DNA of 64,000 nt from JAKASX01 sp035534495 (GTDB lineage: Bacteria; Acidobacteriota; Terriglobia; Acidiferrales; UBA7541). The notes under the pieces were generated by a model. The model was not told the DNA's origin, searched no databases, and was given only the letters and a program-made list of their open reading frames with translations. The stretch's first letter is position 1. Every line of letters starts with the position of its first letter. The position numbers and the translations under genes are program-made. The DNA lies in NCBI GenBank assembly GCA_035534495.1, contig DATLRW010000052.1:29127-93126 (forward strand). Reading direction: 5' to 3'. Shown here one piece after another: positions 1-9,013 of the stretch.

Positions 1-423
1 ACTCCCATGCCGGTCAATCAGCTCGGCACCCTCACCGTGCCCGATCCGACGCTGATCGTCGTCTCCCCCTGGGACCGCGCGGTGGTTCCGCTGATCGAGA
101 AGGCGGTGCTGTCCTCCGATCTCGGTCTGAACCCGGCCAGCGACGGCCGGGTCATCCGCATCCCGATTCCCCCGCTCAACGAGGAACGGCGAAAAGAGAT
201 GGTCAAGCACCTGCACCGCATCCTCGAAGAACATCGCTCCGGCATCCGCAACGCCCGGCGGGACGTCAAGGAAGGCATCGAGCGGCTGGAAAAAGACAAA
301 AAGATCGGCGAAGACGACCGCACCCGCTCGCTCGACGAACTCGAGAAGATCACCCACCAGGAAACCAAGAAAATGGAAGACCTGTCGGCCTCGAAAGAGA
401 AGGAAATCCTTGAGATCCGATAG
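1..423 (+). CDS. frr: Ribosome recycling factor, 5' end outside the window
   Basis: Ribosome recycling factor splits post-termination ribosomes together with EF-G in the cytoplasm. The reading frame is open from base 1, and the first in-frame ATG at 7 lies inside the family's core domain. About 45 N-terminal residues of the usual 185 are therefore upstream of the window. The visible part has the conserved NQL...VP block, the SDLGLNP stretch, the IPPL(N/T)EERRKE motif and a charged helical C-terminus ending KEKEILEIR. It ends 47 bases before hemE. Family identity is clear from the sequence; only the true start cannot be seen. Confidence 0.96.
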   Translation, partial: TPMPVNQLGTLTVPDPTLIVVSPWDRAVVPLIEKAVLSSDLGLNPASDGRVIRIPIPPLNEERRKEMVKHLHRILEEHRSGIRNARRDVKEGIERLEKDKKIGEDDRTRSLDELEKITHQETKKMEDLSASKEKEILEIR

Positions 424-470
424 CGCCACGCCTCGGCCCGCGCCGGAGCGCAGGTAGGAACCCCGTCGCC

Positions 471-1538
471 GTGAACGGCAAGGAGCGCTTGCTGGCGGCT
501 TGCCGGAATCAACCGGTGGACCGCGTGCCGGTGTGGATGATGCGGCAGGCCGGGCGCGCCCTGCCCGGTTATCGCGCCTTGCGGCAGCGGCACTCCTTTC
601 TGGAGCTGTGCAAGACGCCGGAGCTGGCCGCCGAGGTTTCCGCCGAGCCCGTCGAGGCGCTCGGCGTCGACGCATCGATCGTATTCAGCGACATTCTCGT
701 GGTGGCCGAGGCGATGGGCCTGGGGCTCGCGGTGGGCGATGCCGGGCCCGTTCTCGACGGTTTCAGCCCGGACCGGGACGGCATTTCGCGCCTCCGCGAG
801 TTCGATCCGGAACGTGAGACGAGATTCGTCGGCGATGCGATCCGGCAGATCGCGCGCCGGCTCGGGCCGGAAATTCCGGTCATTGGATTTGCCGGCGCGC
901 CTTGGACGCTGGCCTGCTACATGCTGGCGCACGGGGAAGATTCCAGCACCGCTCACCGCGCCAGGCAAATGCTGTTCGCCCAGCCGGCCCTGCTCGCCGC
1001 GCTGCTCGAGAAGATTGCGCGCGTCACGGGCCTCTACCTGGCCGCTCAGATTCGCGCCGGAGCCTCGGTCGTGCAACTGTTCGACACCTGGGCCGGCGAG
1101 CTGGACCGCGCCTCCTACGAGGCCTTTGCCCTGCCGGCGACGCGCCTGGCGATTGACACGTTGCAGGCGGCCGGGACCCCGGTGATCCTGTATGCGCGCG
1201 GCTGTTCCCATCTCCTCGAAAGCATGGCGAAAACGGGCGCCACGGTGCTCAGCGTGGATTGGAGGGTCGATCTGTCCGAGGCCCGGCGGCTCCTGGGACC
1301 GAATTTTGCCTTGCAGGGCAATGCCGACCCATACGCGCTGCTCGGATCGGTTGAGACGGCCGAGCGGGCCGCGCGCGGGGCGGTCGAGCAGACCGGCGGC
1401 GCGGGCCATATTTTGAACCTCGGTCATGGACTGCTGCCGATGACGCCGCTCGAGTACGCCAGGGCTTTCGTCCGGGCAGGCCAGTCGGCGCCGATCGGCC
1501 GCAAGGCCCGGGCTGATGGGAGGGGCGAGACCGGGTAG
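471..1538 (+). CDS. hemE: Uroporphyrinogen decarboxylase
   Basis: Converts uroporphyrinogen III to coproporphyrinogen III by four decarboxylations, in cytoplasmic heme synthesis. The 355-residue product has the family length and both signatures: PVWMMRQAGRALPGYR near the N-terminus, with the substrate-binding arginine, and GFAGAPWTLACYML around residue 140. The start is a GTG at 471, preceded by a purine-rich stretch at about 451-460. It lies just upstream of hemY in the same direction, separated by only a few bases if the downstream ATG at 1543 is used, so the two are probably co-transcribed. No regulatory site was recognised. Confidence 0.96.
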   Translation: MNGKERLLAACRNQPVDRVPVWMMRQAGRALPGYRALRQRHSFLELCKTPELAAEVSAEPVEALGVDASIVFSDILVVAEAMGLGLAVGDAGPVLDGFSPDRDGISRLREFDPERETRFVGDAIRQIARRLGPEIPVIGFAGAPWTLACYMLAHGEDSSTAHRARQMLFAQPALLAALLEKIARVTGLYLAAQIRAGASVVQLFDTWAGELDRASYEAFALPATRLAIDTLQAAGTPVILYARGCSHLLESMAKTGATVLSVDWRVDLSEARRLLGPNFALQGNADPYALLGSVETAERAARGAVEQTGGAGHILNLGHGLLPMTPLEYARAFVRAGQSAPIGRKARADGRGETG

Positions 1539-1542
1539 GCGG

Positions 1543-2910
1543 ATGCGGGTAATCGTCATCGGCGCGGGGATTTCCGGTCTGGCATGCGCTTTTCGCCTGG
1601 CCGAGCGCGGCTTGGACGTGTCGGTCGTGGAAGAGTCGGACCGCGTGGGTGGCGTAATCGCCAGCGAGGCCCGCAACGGGTTTCTATTCGAACTGGGACC
1701 GCAGAGTTTTCAGCTGACACCCGGGCTCGCCGAACTGATCCGAGGCGCTGGAATCGAGGATCGGTTGATATCGGCCCCGGCGCGGGCGGCGCGGTACGTA
1801 TTCGCCGGTGGCCGGCTGCATCCGGTCCCGATGGGACCGCAGATTTTGATCGGCGGGTCGCTGCTCGGTTTCGGCACGAGGGTTCGCTTCCTCCGTGATC
1901 TGGTCGGACGGTCCAAACCGCCCGAGCGCGAGGAAACACTCGCGGAATTCGTCGAGCGGAAATTCGGTCCGGAACTGCTCGATCGCCTGGCTGGTCCGTT
2001 TGTTTCGGGCATCTACGCCGGTGATCCGGCGCGCTTGGGACTGCGCGACGCCTTTCCCGACTTGCATCGTTGGGAACTCGAGCAGGGAAGCATCCTGCGC
2101 GGAGCGTTACGGGCCATGCGCTCGGCGCGCCGGAGCGGCCGCGCTCGCCCAACCCTCTCCGCGATACGCGGCGGAAACGCGGGCTTGATGGAATCGCTGG
2201 CGGCCAAACTCTCCGGCCGTGTATCTCTGGGGACGAGCGTCGAATCCGTCAGCCGGGCGGACAAGGAAAATGGGAAGGGGTTTGCCCTGCGCGTGCGCGG
2301 GGCGGCCGGCACGGAAACACGAATGGCGGACCGGGTGGTCATGGCCACGCCGGCCGGCGCGGCGGCCCGCATGGTGGCCGGCCTGTCGGCGCGCCTGGGC
2401 GATCTGTTGCAGCGAATGGAATATGCTCCGGTGGCCGTTGTGGGAACCGGATACCGGCGCGAGCAGGTGCAAAATCGCCTGGAGGGGTTCGGTTTTCTGG
2501 TGGCGCGCAGCGAGCGCCTGAAATTGCTGGGCACGGTCTGGATGTCTTCGCTCTTTGCGGGCCGTGCCGGCTCGGGCTTCGTGAATCTGGCGAGTTTCGC
2601 CGGTGGCGCTGCCGATCCGGCAACGGCCGAGCTGGCCCCGGACGAGATTGGCGACGTCGTCGAGAAGGAAATGACGCCGATTCTCGGCATCACCGGGCGG
2701 CCGGTCGAGCGGGTCGTGAATGTGTATCGCCGCGCGTTGCCCCAGTACAACGTGGGACACGAGCGGCTGGTTGCGGGGATTCGCGCGGAAGCCGAGCGGG
2801 TCCCGGGACTGTTTCTCATCGGCAATTATCTCGACGGAATATCGACCGGGTCGTGCGTCGATCTGGCTTTCCGCACCGCGGCCATCGTGGCCGGTCAGCC
2901 GGCTGCCTGA
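1543..2910 (+). CDS. hemY: FAD-dependent protoporphyrinogen/coproporphyrinogen oxidase
   Basis: Oxygen-dependent flavoprotein oxidising protoporphyrinogen IX (or coproporphyrinogen III in the coproporphyrin branch) late in heme synthesis. The 455-residue protein opens with the dinucleotide motif VIGAGISGLACAFRLAERG followed by the acidic end of beta-2 (VVEES), and closes with GNYLDGISTGSCVDLAF, typical of the C-terminal FAD contact. I chose ATG 1543 because it begins the Rossmann strand directly; an in-frame ATG at 1516 would overlap hemE by 23 bases. Which porphyrin is the real substrate cannot be decided from sequence alone. The next gene, cysS, is 151 bases away. Confidence 0.93.
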   Translation: MRVIVIGAGISGLACAFRLAERGLDVSVVEESDRVGGVIASEARNGFLFELGPQSFQLTPGLAELIRGAGIEDRLISAPARAARYVFAGGRLHPVPMGPQILIGGSLLGFGTRVRFLRDLVGRSKPPEREETLAEFVERKFGPELLDRLAGPFVSGIYAGDPARLGLRDAFPDLHRWELEQGSILRGALRAMRSARRSGRARPTLSAIRGGNAGLMESLAAKLSGRVSLGTSVESVSRADKENGKGFALRVRGAAGTETRMADRVVMATPAGAAARMVAGLSARLGDLLQRMEYAPVAVVGTGYRREQVQNRLEGFGFLVARSERLKLLGTVWMSSLFAGRAGSGFVNLASFAGGAADPATAELAPDEIGDVVEKEMTPILGITGRPVERVVNVYRRALPQYNVGHERLVAGIRAEAERVPGLFLIGNYLDGISTGSCVDLAFRTAAIVAGQPAA

Positions 2911-3061
2911 GCGCCGGGCGCCGGAATGGGTCGGGGCGCGAATTGCGGACTTCCAGCGGCGTCCTCTAGAATCGCACACGCGTTGCGACGGGCCTCGCCG
3001 TGATCGACGGCGTAAAACGCTTTTTCGGCCTCGGCGGGAGTGCGGGTTGGTTCGAAACGAA

Positions 3062-4501
3062 ATGGGTCAAATACTGATTCAAAACACGCTGACGGGGAAA
3101 AAAGAGCCGTTCGAGCCTTTGCACCCGGGTGAAGTGCGGATCTACACCTGCGGGCCGACGGTCTACGACTTCGCTCACATTGGAAATTTCCGCACATTTG
3201 TCTTTCAGGACGTGCTCCGGCGCTTCCTGCGCTCGCGCGGTTACCGCGTGAATCAGGTGATGAACCTGACCGATGTCGACGACCGCATCATTCTGAACGC
3301 GCCGGCCGCCGGGATGAACCTTCGCGAATACACCGATCGCTACATCCGGGCGTTTCGGGAAGACATGGCCCTGCTGAATCTCGAAACGCCGGAGACGCTG
3401 GCGCGGGCGACCGATCATATCGACGACATGGTGGCGCTGGTGGCCACGCTCGTCGAGCGCGGCTACGCCTACCGCGGCGATGGTTCGATCTACTTCCGGA
3501 TCGGCCGTTTTCCCCGGTACGGGCGCCTCTCGAAAGTGAATTTCTCGGGCATTCAATCGGGCGCGCGGGTCGACGTGGACCGTTACGAGAAGGACGACGC
3601 TCGCGATTTCGCCTTGTGGAAGGCCGGCAAGCCGGGCGAACATTTCTGGGAAACGCCCATTGGTCCCGGCCGGCCCGGCTGGCACGTCGAATGCTCGGCC
3701 ATGTCGATGAAATATCTGGGCCCGACGCTCGATATCCACACCGGCGGGGTCGATCTGGTGTTCCCGCACCATGAGAACGAAATCGCCCAAAGCGAGGCGG
3801 CCACCGGGCAGCCGTTCGTGCGGTACTGGATGCACGCCGAACACCTGCTTGTGAACGGCGAAAAGATGTCGAAATCCGCCGGCAATTTCTATACCCTGCG
3901 CGACCTGCTCGAGCGGGGACAGCGGCCGTCGGCGGTGCGGTTCCTGCTGGCTTCGGTTCCCTATCGCCGGCAGTTGAATTTCACCTTCGAGGGATTGCAG
4001 CAGGCCGCCAGTTCCGTCGAGCGCTTGCGCAATTTCGCCGGGCGGTTGCGGAACGAAGCGCTGCCGAAGCGGACATCCACGCCGTTCGGTTCGCGAATCG
4101 AGGCGGCCGGGAAGGACTTCGAGGCCGGCCTCGAAGACGACTTGAACACCGCGCAGGCCCTGGCGGCAATCTTCGATCTGGTGCGCGAAGTGAATACGGC
4201 GATCGACCGGGGAGAATTCTCCCGGGCCGACGCCCCGGCCGCCCTCGCTCTGATCGAGCATTTCGACTCGATTTTCGCCGTGGTCGTCGACGACGACGCC
4301 GAAAAGCTTCAGCGGCTCGGTTACGCCGTGGCCTCGGCCGAACTCCCGGACGAGAAGATCGAAAGCCTCGTCGAAGCGCGCCAGCAGGCGCGGCAGCGCC
4401 GGGACTTTCAGGCCGCCGATGGCATTCGGCAGGATTTGGCCTCGCGTGGTATCATTCTCGAAGATTTGAAGGACGGCACTGTACGTTGGAAACGCAAATG
4501 A
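3062..4501 (+). CDS. cysS: Cysteinyl-tRNA synthetase
   Basis: Class I aminoacyl-tRNA synthetase charging tRNA-Cys. The 479-residue protein carries the HIGH-type motif as HIGN (FAHIGNFRTF) after the zinc-ligand cysteine in TCGPTVYD. It also has the WHVECSAMS block with the second zinc cysteine, the HHENEIAQSEA histidines and the KMSKS loop (GEKMSKSAGNF). The C-terminal DALR-type helical domain is complete. The frame is open upstream to 2720, but ATG 3062 gives the canonical N-terminus (MGQILIQNTLTG), and the upstream part overlaps hemY out of frame. Confidence 0.97.
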   Translation: MGQILIQNTLTGKKEPFEPLHPGEVRIYTCGPTVYDFAHIGNFRTFVFQDVLRRFLRSRGYRVNQVMNLTDVDDRIILNAPAAGMNLREYTDRYIRAFREDMALLNLETPETLARATDHIDDMVALVATLVERGYAYRGDGSIYFRIGRFPRYGRLSKVNFSGIQSGARVDVDRYEKDDARDFALWKAGKPGEHFWETPIGPGRPGWHVECSAMSMKYLGPTLDIHTGGVDLVFPHHENEIAQSEAATGQPFVRYWMHAEHLLVNGEKMSKSAGNFYTLRDLLERGQRPSAVRFLLASVPYRRQLNFTFEGLQQAASSVERLRNFAGRLRNEALPKRTSTPFGSRIEAAGKDFEAGLEDDLNTAQALAAIFDLVREVNTAIDRGEFSRADAPAALALIEHFDSIFAVVVDDDAEKLQRLGYAVASAELPDEKIESLVEARQQARQRRDFQAADGIRQDLASRGIILEDLKDGTVRWKRK

Positions 4502-4651
4502 GCCTTTTCGGACCGTTCCGACCGCGACTCCCGCTGCCCGGGCATCGACCGCCTGCGGAAGACCGTCCCCGCTTCTTCGGCGTCGATTAACCCGGTTCCC
4601 TCTCCCGCCGCGCCACGCGCGGATCAGAAGCGCACATCTTAAGGAGGAGCA

Positions 4652-6004
4652 ATGATTGAGGCTGCCATGGATACGAAACTGCCACGGGTGCGGATGCCGC
4701 TTCCGGGACCGCTTGCCAAAGAAGCTGTCGCTCTCGACGAGCGCTACATCTCGCCGTCCTGCACGCGCAGCTACCCGCTTGTGGCACGCCGGGGCCATGG
4801 CGCGATGATCGAGGACGTCGATGGAAATGTTTTCCTCGATTTCGCGGCCGGCATCGCCGTGGTCGCCACCGGGCATTGCCATCCGAAGGTGGTCGAGGCC
4901 ATTCAGCGCCAGGCGGCCGAGCTGATTCATATTTCGGGAACGGATTTCTACTATCCGCAGTTGACCGAGCTGGCCGCGCGGCTCGAGAAGATCACCCCGG
5001 GCAGCGAACCGAAGCGCGTCTTCTATTCCAATTCCGGCGCCGAAACCATCGAAGCGGCGATCAAACTGGCGCGCTACGCCACGGGCCGCGATAAGCTGAT
5101 CGCCTTTCACGGCTGTTTCCATGGGCGGACCAACGGGGCGCTTTCCCTCACGGCGAGCAAGGCCGTGCAGAGGAAGGGATTCGGAACGCTGCTTTCGGGC
5201 GTTTTCCATATGCCCTATCCGAACCCGTATCGTTGCCCGTTTGGCGCGGGCGCCCACGATTGCGGCGACGACTGCATCGAGTACCTGGAAAAGGTCCTCT
5301 TCAAGAAGCTGGTCGATCCCGAAGAGGTCGCCGCGGTGTTCATCGAGCCCGTGCAGGGCGAGGGAGGGTATATCCCGGCGCCGAAAAAGTTCCTGCACGA
5401 TCTGGCCGCTCTCTGCAAGCGGCACGGCATTCTGCTCGTCGCCGATGAAGTGCAGTCGGGCATGGGCCGCACGGGGAAATGGTGGGCATCGGATCATTCC
5501 GGGATCGAGCCGGATATCATCTGTATCGCCAAGGGCATTGCATCCGGGATGCCGCTGGGCGTCACCGTGGCGCGGGCGAGCCTGATGCAATGGAAGCCCG
5601 GCGCGCATGCTTCAACGTTCGGCGGTAATCCCGTCTCCCTGGCGGCCGCGCTGGCGACGATCGACCTGCTGGAGAGCGAGTATCTGGAAAACAGCCGGCG
5701 CGTCGGCGAGTACATGATGAACCGGATGAAGGGATGGACCGGTCGTTTCCGCACGGTGGGTGACGTGCGCGGGCTGGGGTTGATGCTGGGAATCGAGTTT
5801 GTCACCGACCGCCAAGGCCGGGCGCCGGCCCCGGATCTTCGCGACCGGGTGGTCGAAAGCGCGTTCCAGAAGGGGTTGCTGGTGCTCGGCGCGGGGGAAA
5901 GCACGCTGCGCCTTTCACCGCCCCTCATGATCGATACGGAACAGGCCGACTTTGCCCTCGACACTCTCGAAGCGTCGATCGCCGAAGTTGAACGGGCCGC
6001 CTGA
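4652..6004 (+). CDS. Class III (acetylornithine/GABA-type) aminotransferase
   Basis: PLP-dependent omega-aminotransferase of 450 residues, probably acting on 4-aminobutyrate or a related omega-amino acid. Visible family features are the small-domain loop SNSGAETIEAAIKLARYATG, the FHGCFHGRT block, the aspartate in ADEVQSGMGRTG that contacts the pyridine nitrogen, and the Schiff-base lysine in CIAKGIASGMPLG. A strong Shine-Dalgarno (AAGGAGGAG at about 4640) lies just upstream of ATG 4652. It lacks the features expected of HemL, so despite the nearby hem genes it is unlikely to make 5-aminolevulinate. Exact substrate unknown; 4-aminobutyrate is the usual annotation for the closest-looking proteins. 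Confidence 0.9.
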   Translation: MIEAAMDTKLPRVRMPLPGPLAKEAVALDERYISPSCTRSYPLVARRGHGAMIEDVDGNVFLDFAAGIAVVATGHCHPKVVEAIQRQAAELIHISGTDFYYPQLTELAARLEKITPGSEPKRVFYSNSGAETIEAAIKLARYATGRDKLIAFHGCFHGRTNGALSLTASKAVQRKGFGTLLSGVFHMPYPNPYRCPFGAGAHDCGDDCIEYLEKVLFKKLVDPEEVAAVFIEPVQGEGGYIPAPKKFLHDLAALCKRHGILLVADEVQSGMGRTGKWWASDHSGIEPDIICIAKGIASGMPLGVTVARASLMQWKPGAHASTFGGNPVSLAAALATIDLLESEYLENSRRVGEYMMNRMKGWTGRFRTVGDVRGLGLMLGIEFVTDRQGRAPAPDLRDRVVESAFQKGLLVLGAGESTLRLSPPLMIDTEQADFALDTLEASIAEVERAA

Positions 6005-6027
6005 AGCGGCCCGTTTCGGAGACTGCG

Positions 6028-6564
6028 TTGCCACGCATCCTCGACTTGGGTTGCGGGCCCAACAAATACCCGGGGGCGATCGGAGCCGACCGGCTCCGGC
6101 AGACCTCGGCGGACGTGTTGTGCGACTTCGATTCGACGCCGCTGCCCTTCGCCAATAGCTCATTCGATCAGGTGCGCGCCTCGCACCTGATCGAACACGT
6201 CTCCGATCCCATCCGCTTGATCGAAGAGATGCATCGCGTCACGCGGGCGGGGGGAACACTGGTCATCATCACGCCGCACTGCTCCGATTCGAGTTCCTAC
6301 GCCGATCCGACGCACCGCACCCATTGGAATAGTTTCTCCATGCGTTATTTCTACCCCGGGGGCATTCACGGCCACGACCACTGGTATACGGGCGTGCGCC
6401 TCAAAGAGCGCCGGCTGCGGATTCGCATGCTGAGCCTGTGGCGCTGGCTGGGATTCGAGTTCCTGGTGAATCACTCGAAGAGGTTCCGGCGATTTTGGGA
6501 GTATTACCTCTGCTTCGTGGTGCGCGGCAAGTGGATGGAGTTTGAACTCGAGGTCGTGAAGTAG
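6028..6564 (+). CDS. Class I SAM-dependent methyltransferase
   Basis: A 178-residue protein with the SAM-binding glycine loop at the very N-terminus (ILDLGCGPNKYPGA), the acidic residue after strand 2 (GADR) and the post-motif ASHLIEHVSDPIRLIEEMHRV stretch typical of Methyltransf_11. The start is a TTG at 6028 with GGAG about eight bases upstream, because the Rossmann fold begins immediately. It sits 23 bases after the aminotransferase and 3 bases before the YraN-family gene, so the three look co-transcribed. The C-terminal half is rich in aromatic and basic residues and gives no substrate clue. Confidence 0.82.
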   Translation: MPRILDLGCGPNKYPGAIGADRLRQTSADVLCDFDSTPLPFANSSFDQVRASHLIEHVSDPIRLIEEMHRVTRAGGTLVIITPHCSDSSSYADPTHRTHWNSFSMRYFYPGGIHGHDHWYTGVRLKERRLRIRMLSLWRWLGFEFLVNHSKRFRRFWEYYLCFVVRGKWMEFELEVVK

Positions 6565-6567
6565 GCG

Positions 6568-7005
6568 ATGAATCTGCTGGGGCGCGCGGTGTTCGCGCTC
6601 GTGCGGTGGCGGGCGCGGAACGGACTCGCCGGCGACGGCGGCACGGGACGGCGCACGGGAATCCGCGGGGAAACGTACGCCTATTGGTTCTTGCGCAGGC
6701 AGGGCTACCTGCTGGTGGCGCGCAATTACCAGATTCCGGGTCTGCGCGGCGAGGTCGATCTGGTGGGCTACGACGGCCCGCAGCTGGCGTTCGTCGAGGT
6801 GAAGACGCGCACGGCCGAGAATGCCGAGCCGGAACTGGCGGTGACGGCCGAAAAACAGCGCCTGCTCACCCGCATGGCCCGGCGGTTTCTGGCCGAACGC
6901 CATATTCGCGATACCGTATGGAGATTCGATGTGGTGGCCATCCGGAGCCGGCCCGGCCGCCCGCCCGACGTGCGCCTGTATAAAGGCGCCTTTGGGGAAA
7001 AATGA
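6568..7005 (+). CDS. YraN (UPF0102) family putative endonuclease
   Basis: Small (145-residue) protein of the YraN/UPF0102 family, which has a Holliday-junction-resolvase-like nuclease fold and no settled function. The family core is visible: GETYAYWFLRRQGYLLVARN, the acidic GEVDLVGYD and the FVEVKTRT motif whose Glu and Lys match the PD-(D/E)xK catalytic pattern. It starts three bases after the methyltransferase stop, implying translational coupling. The gene is followed by a 187-base gap containing the promoter of the next gene. Confidence 0.88.
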   Translation: MNLLGRAVFALVRWRARNGLAGDGGTGRRTGIRGETYAYWFLRRQGYLLVARNYQIPGLRGEVDLVGYDGPQLAFVEVKTRTAENAEPELAVTAEKQRLLTRMARRFLAERHIRDTVWRFDVVAIRSRPGRPPDVRLYKGAFGEK

Positions 7006-7105
7006 CCGCCCAGGGGGCAGGTGGGCTGTGTCGTGTGAGTAGGGGGGGTATCGATTTCCACAGGTTGTCCACTGAAGCAATGCTTTTAGCGCTTGCCTAA
7101 CCATA

Positions 7106-7111
7106 TATAAT
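7106..7111 (+). promoter_or_regulatory. Consensus -10 box (TATAAT) upstream of the GalT-family gene
   Basis: A perfect TATAAT lies in the gap before the start at 7193. The position where a -35 box would sit (about 7083-7088) matches the consensus poorly, so this may rely on an activator. It would give a leader of about 75 bases. Confidence 0.5.
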
Positions 7112-7192
7112 GAGGAAGTGCGGGAATGAGGAAGGCACGCGGGGTTAGTTGCCCTTCCGGCATACGTGCGGGAGGCTGAGGAGGCAAACGGG

Positions 7193-8194
7193 TTGCCTGA
7201 ACTGAGGAAAGACCCGATCACCCACCGCTGGGTGATCATCTCAACCGACCGCGCCAAAAGACCTAGCGACTTCGCCAAGTCGAGTGTGGAAATCAAAGGG
7301 AACGGTGTGTGTCCCTTTTGTTATGGCAATGAAGCCAAGACACCACCGGAAATTATGGCTTACTCCCAGAACGGCCGTCAGGCCAACGGCCCGGGCTGGA
7401 GCGTTCGCGTCGTTCCGAACAAATTCCCGGCGCTGGGCATCGAAGGGTCGCTCGACCGGCAGGGCATCGGCCTGTTCGACCGGATGAACGGCATCGGCGC
7501 CCATGAAGTGATCATCGAGACGCCCGAGCATCGAAGCACCTTGGCTTCGATGTCGGAGCCGCAAGTCGAGCAGGTGCTGTGCGCGTACCGCGACCGCATG
7601 GTCGACTTGAAAAACGACAAGCGGTTTCGCTACGTGCTCGTATTCAAGAATTACGGCGAAGCGGCCGGGGCCTCGCTCGAGCATACGCATTCCCAGTTGA
7701 TTGCCCTGGCCATCATTCCCAAGCAGGTTCACGAGGAACTCGAGAACGCCCGGCGCTACTTCGAGGAGAAGGAGCGGTGCATTTTCTGCGACATCGTCCG
7801 GCAGGAATGCGAGGACGGCTCGCGTCTGATCGCCGAGAACGATCACTGCATCGCGCTGGCTCCCTACGCGCCGCGCTTCCCCTTCGAGACCTGGGTGCTG
7901 CCGAAGGCGCACGGCTCCGCTTTTGAGATCGAACCGGCGGCGGTGATTTCCAGCGCCGCGTCGATGCTGCGCAATATGCTGCAGCGGCTCGATCAGGCGC
8001 TCGACCACCCGCCCTATAACTTCGTCGTTCACAGCTCCCCGATCGGCGAAGAGCGGAATGAACATTACCACTGGCACATCGAAATGATGCCCACGCTCAC
8101 CAAGGTCGCCGGCTTCGAGTGGGGCACCGGTTTCTACATCAATCCCACCCCGCCCGAGGAATCGGCTCGCTTCCTGCGCGAAGCCGAGGGATAA
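7193..8194 (+). CDS. galT: GalT-family nucleotidyltransferase (galactose-1-phosphate uridylyltransferase)
   Basis: Histidine-dependent UMP (or AMP) transfer between sugar phosphates, in the Leloir pathway if it is a true GalT. The 333-residue protein has a CPFC zinc pair at residues 40-43, the active-site histidines in LEHTHSQ (the family HxHxQ), a second CIFC pair, and HYHWHIEMMP near the C-terminus. I chose TTG 7193, which has GAGGAGG seven bases upstream and gives the family N-terminus MPELRKDPITHRWVI; an in-frame GTG at 7166 adds nine unconserved residues. An ADP-glucose phosphorylase-like role is possible. No other galactose gene is nearby. Confidence 0.85.
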   Translation: MPELRKDPITHRWVIISTDRAKRPSDFAKSSVEIKGNGVCPFCYGNEAKTPPEIMAYSQNGRQANGPGWSVRVVPNKFPALGIEGSLDRQGIGLFDRMNGIGAHEVIIETPEHRSTLASMSEPQVEQVLCAYRDRMVDLKNDKRFRYVLVFKNYGEAAGASLEHTHSQLIALAIIPKQVHEELENARRYFEEKERCIFCDIVRQECEDGSRLIAENDHCIALAPYAPRFPFETWVLPKAHGSAFEIEPAAVISSAASMLRNMLQRLDQALDHPPYNFVVHSSPIGEERNEHYHWHIEMMPTLTKVAGFEWGTGFYINPTPPEESARFLREAEG

Positions 8195-8404
8195 ACCCCG
8201 CGCGGTTGCCTCTGGCCGGCCCCGCCGTGTCCGGGTTTCGCCCGGCGGGATAGGAAGGCGGGCCGCCTCACCGAATCGCCCCTCAAGCCCGAGGCGTGCG
8301 ATACCCCCTGCGCTGTCTGGCTCGAACAAAACTGCCTTCCTTCGGGTGAAATGCGGCGCCACGGTTTTCCGCCACACGATTGACATTTGGGGGATGCGAT
8401 CCGG

Positions 8405-9013
8405 CTACTGCCCGCCCAGGCCGGGCAATGAGCGCGTGTGGTTGAACGTATACTCGCCGAGCAGGCTCTCGCGGCCGGATTCATCGAGCTCGACCAGACG
8501 CGCGATCATGACGAAGTCCGGCGCGGCCTTCAAGAGGCGTATCGACTCCTGGTAGAGAATATCGCTCGCCCCGGGACGAACCGGGATGTCCGGCGGGCGA
8601 AGCAGTTCGGTGCGGTGTTCATCGCAGATGCAAAGATCGACGCGCTTTGCCCCGCTCAGATTCGCGGCCAGGCGCGCGACCAGGATGTCGTCTTCGGCCG
8701 TCACCGTGCAGGCAACGCTGCCTCCCGGCGGCGGGGCGTATTCTCGAACACGCAAGCCTTCTTTCGCCGCGCTCTCGATGAATGCGTCGCTCACAACCAT
8801 CCGCAGGGACCCTTCGCGGGCCAGGCCGCGAATCCCTTCGGTCAGAGCGATCACCTCGCGGAGACTCGCCCCGCACAGGTCGCAGGCCAGCAGATGCTCC
8901 TCGACGGCCTTTTCTTCCGAATCCGGCAGCCGGCCGAGCCAATCGTCGGCGAGGACGGCCGCATCGATGGGACGCGCACAGCGGAGCGGATTGTCTTTGC
9001 TCGGCATCGTCAT
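8405..9013 (-). CDS. Putative anti-sigma factor with zinc-finger-like N-terminus
   Basis: A 202-residue protein encoded directly behind the ECF sigma gene. The ATG at 9013 overlaps the sigma TGA in an ATGA arrangement, which argues for coupled, stoichiometric translation. The N-terminal region contains EEHLLACDLCGASL at about residues 38-51, resembling the HxxxCxxC pattern of zinc-binding anti-sigma domains. No transmembrane segment is apparent, so it would be a soluble anti-sigma factor sensing a cytoplasmic signal. The C-terminal 130 residues (with a CICDEH motif) resemble nothing I recognise and may be the sensor. Confidence 0.72.
   Translation of the reverse strand: MTMPSKDNPLRCARPIDAAVLADDWLGRLPDSEEKAVEEHLLACDLCGASLREVIALTEGIRGLAREGSLRMVVSDAFIESAAKEGLRVREYAPPPGGSVACTVTAEDDILVARLAANLSGAKRVDLCICDEHRTELLRPPDIPVRPGASDILYQESIRLLKAAPDFVMIARLVELDESGRESLLGEYTFNHTRSLPGLGGQ

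Noticed and set aside
2966..5608. An 880-codon open frame antisense to cysS and the aminotransferase
   Set aside because: It lies opposite two clear genes, has no recognisable domain and arises from GC-rich codon bias.
4652..6004. Glutamate-1-semialdehyde aminotransferase (hemL), because of nearby hem genes
   Set aside because: The sequence pattern is that of GABA/acetylornithine-type class III enzymes, without HemL hallmarks.
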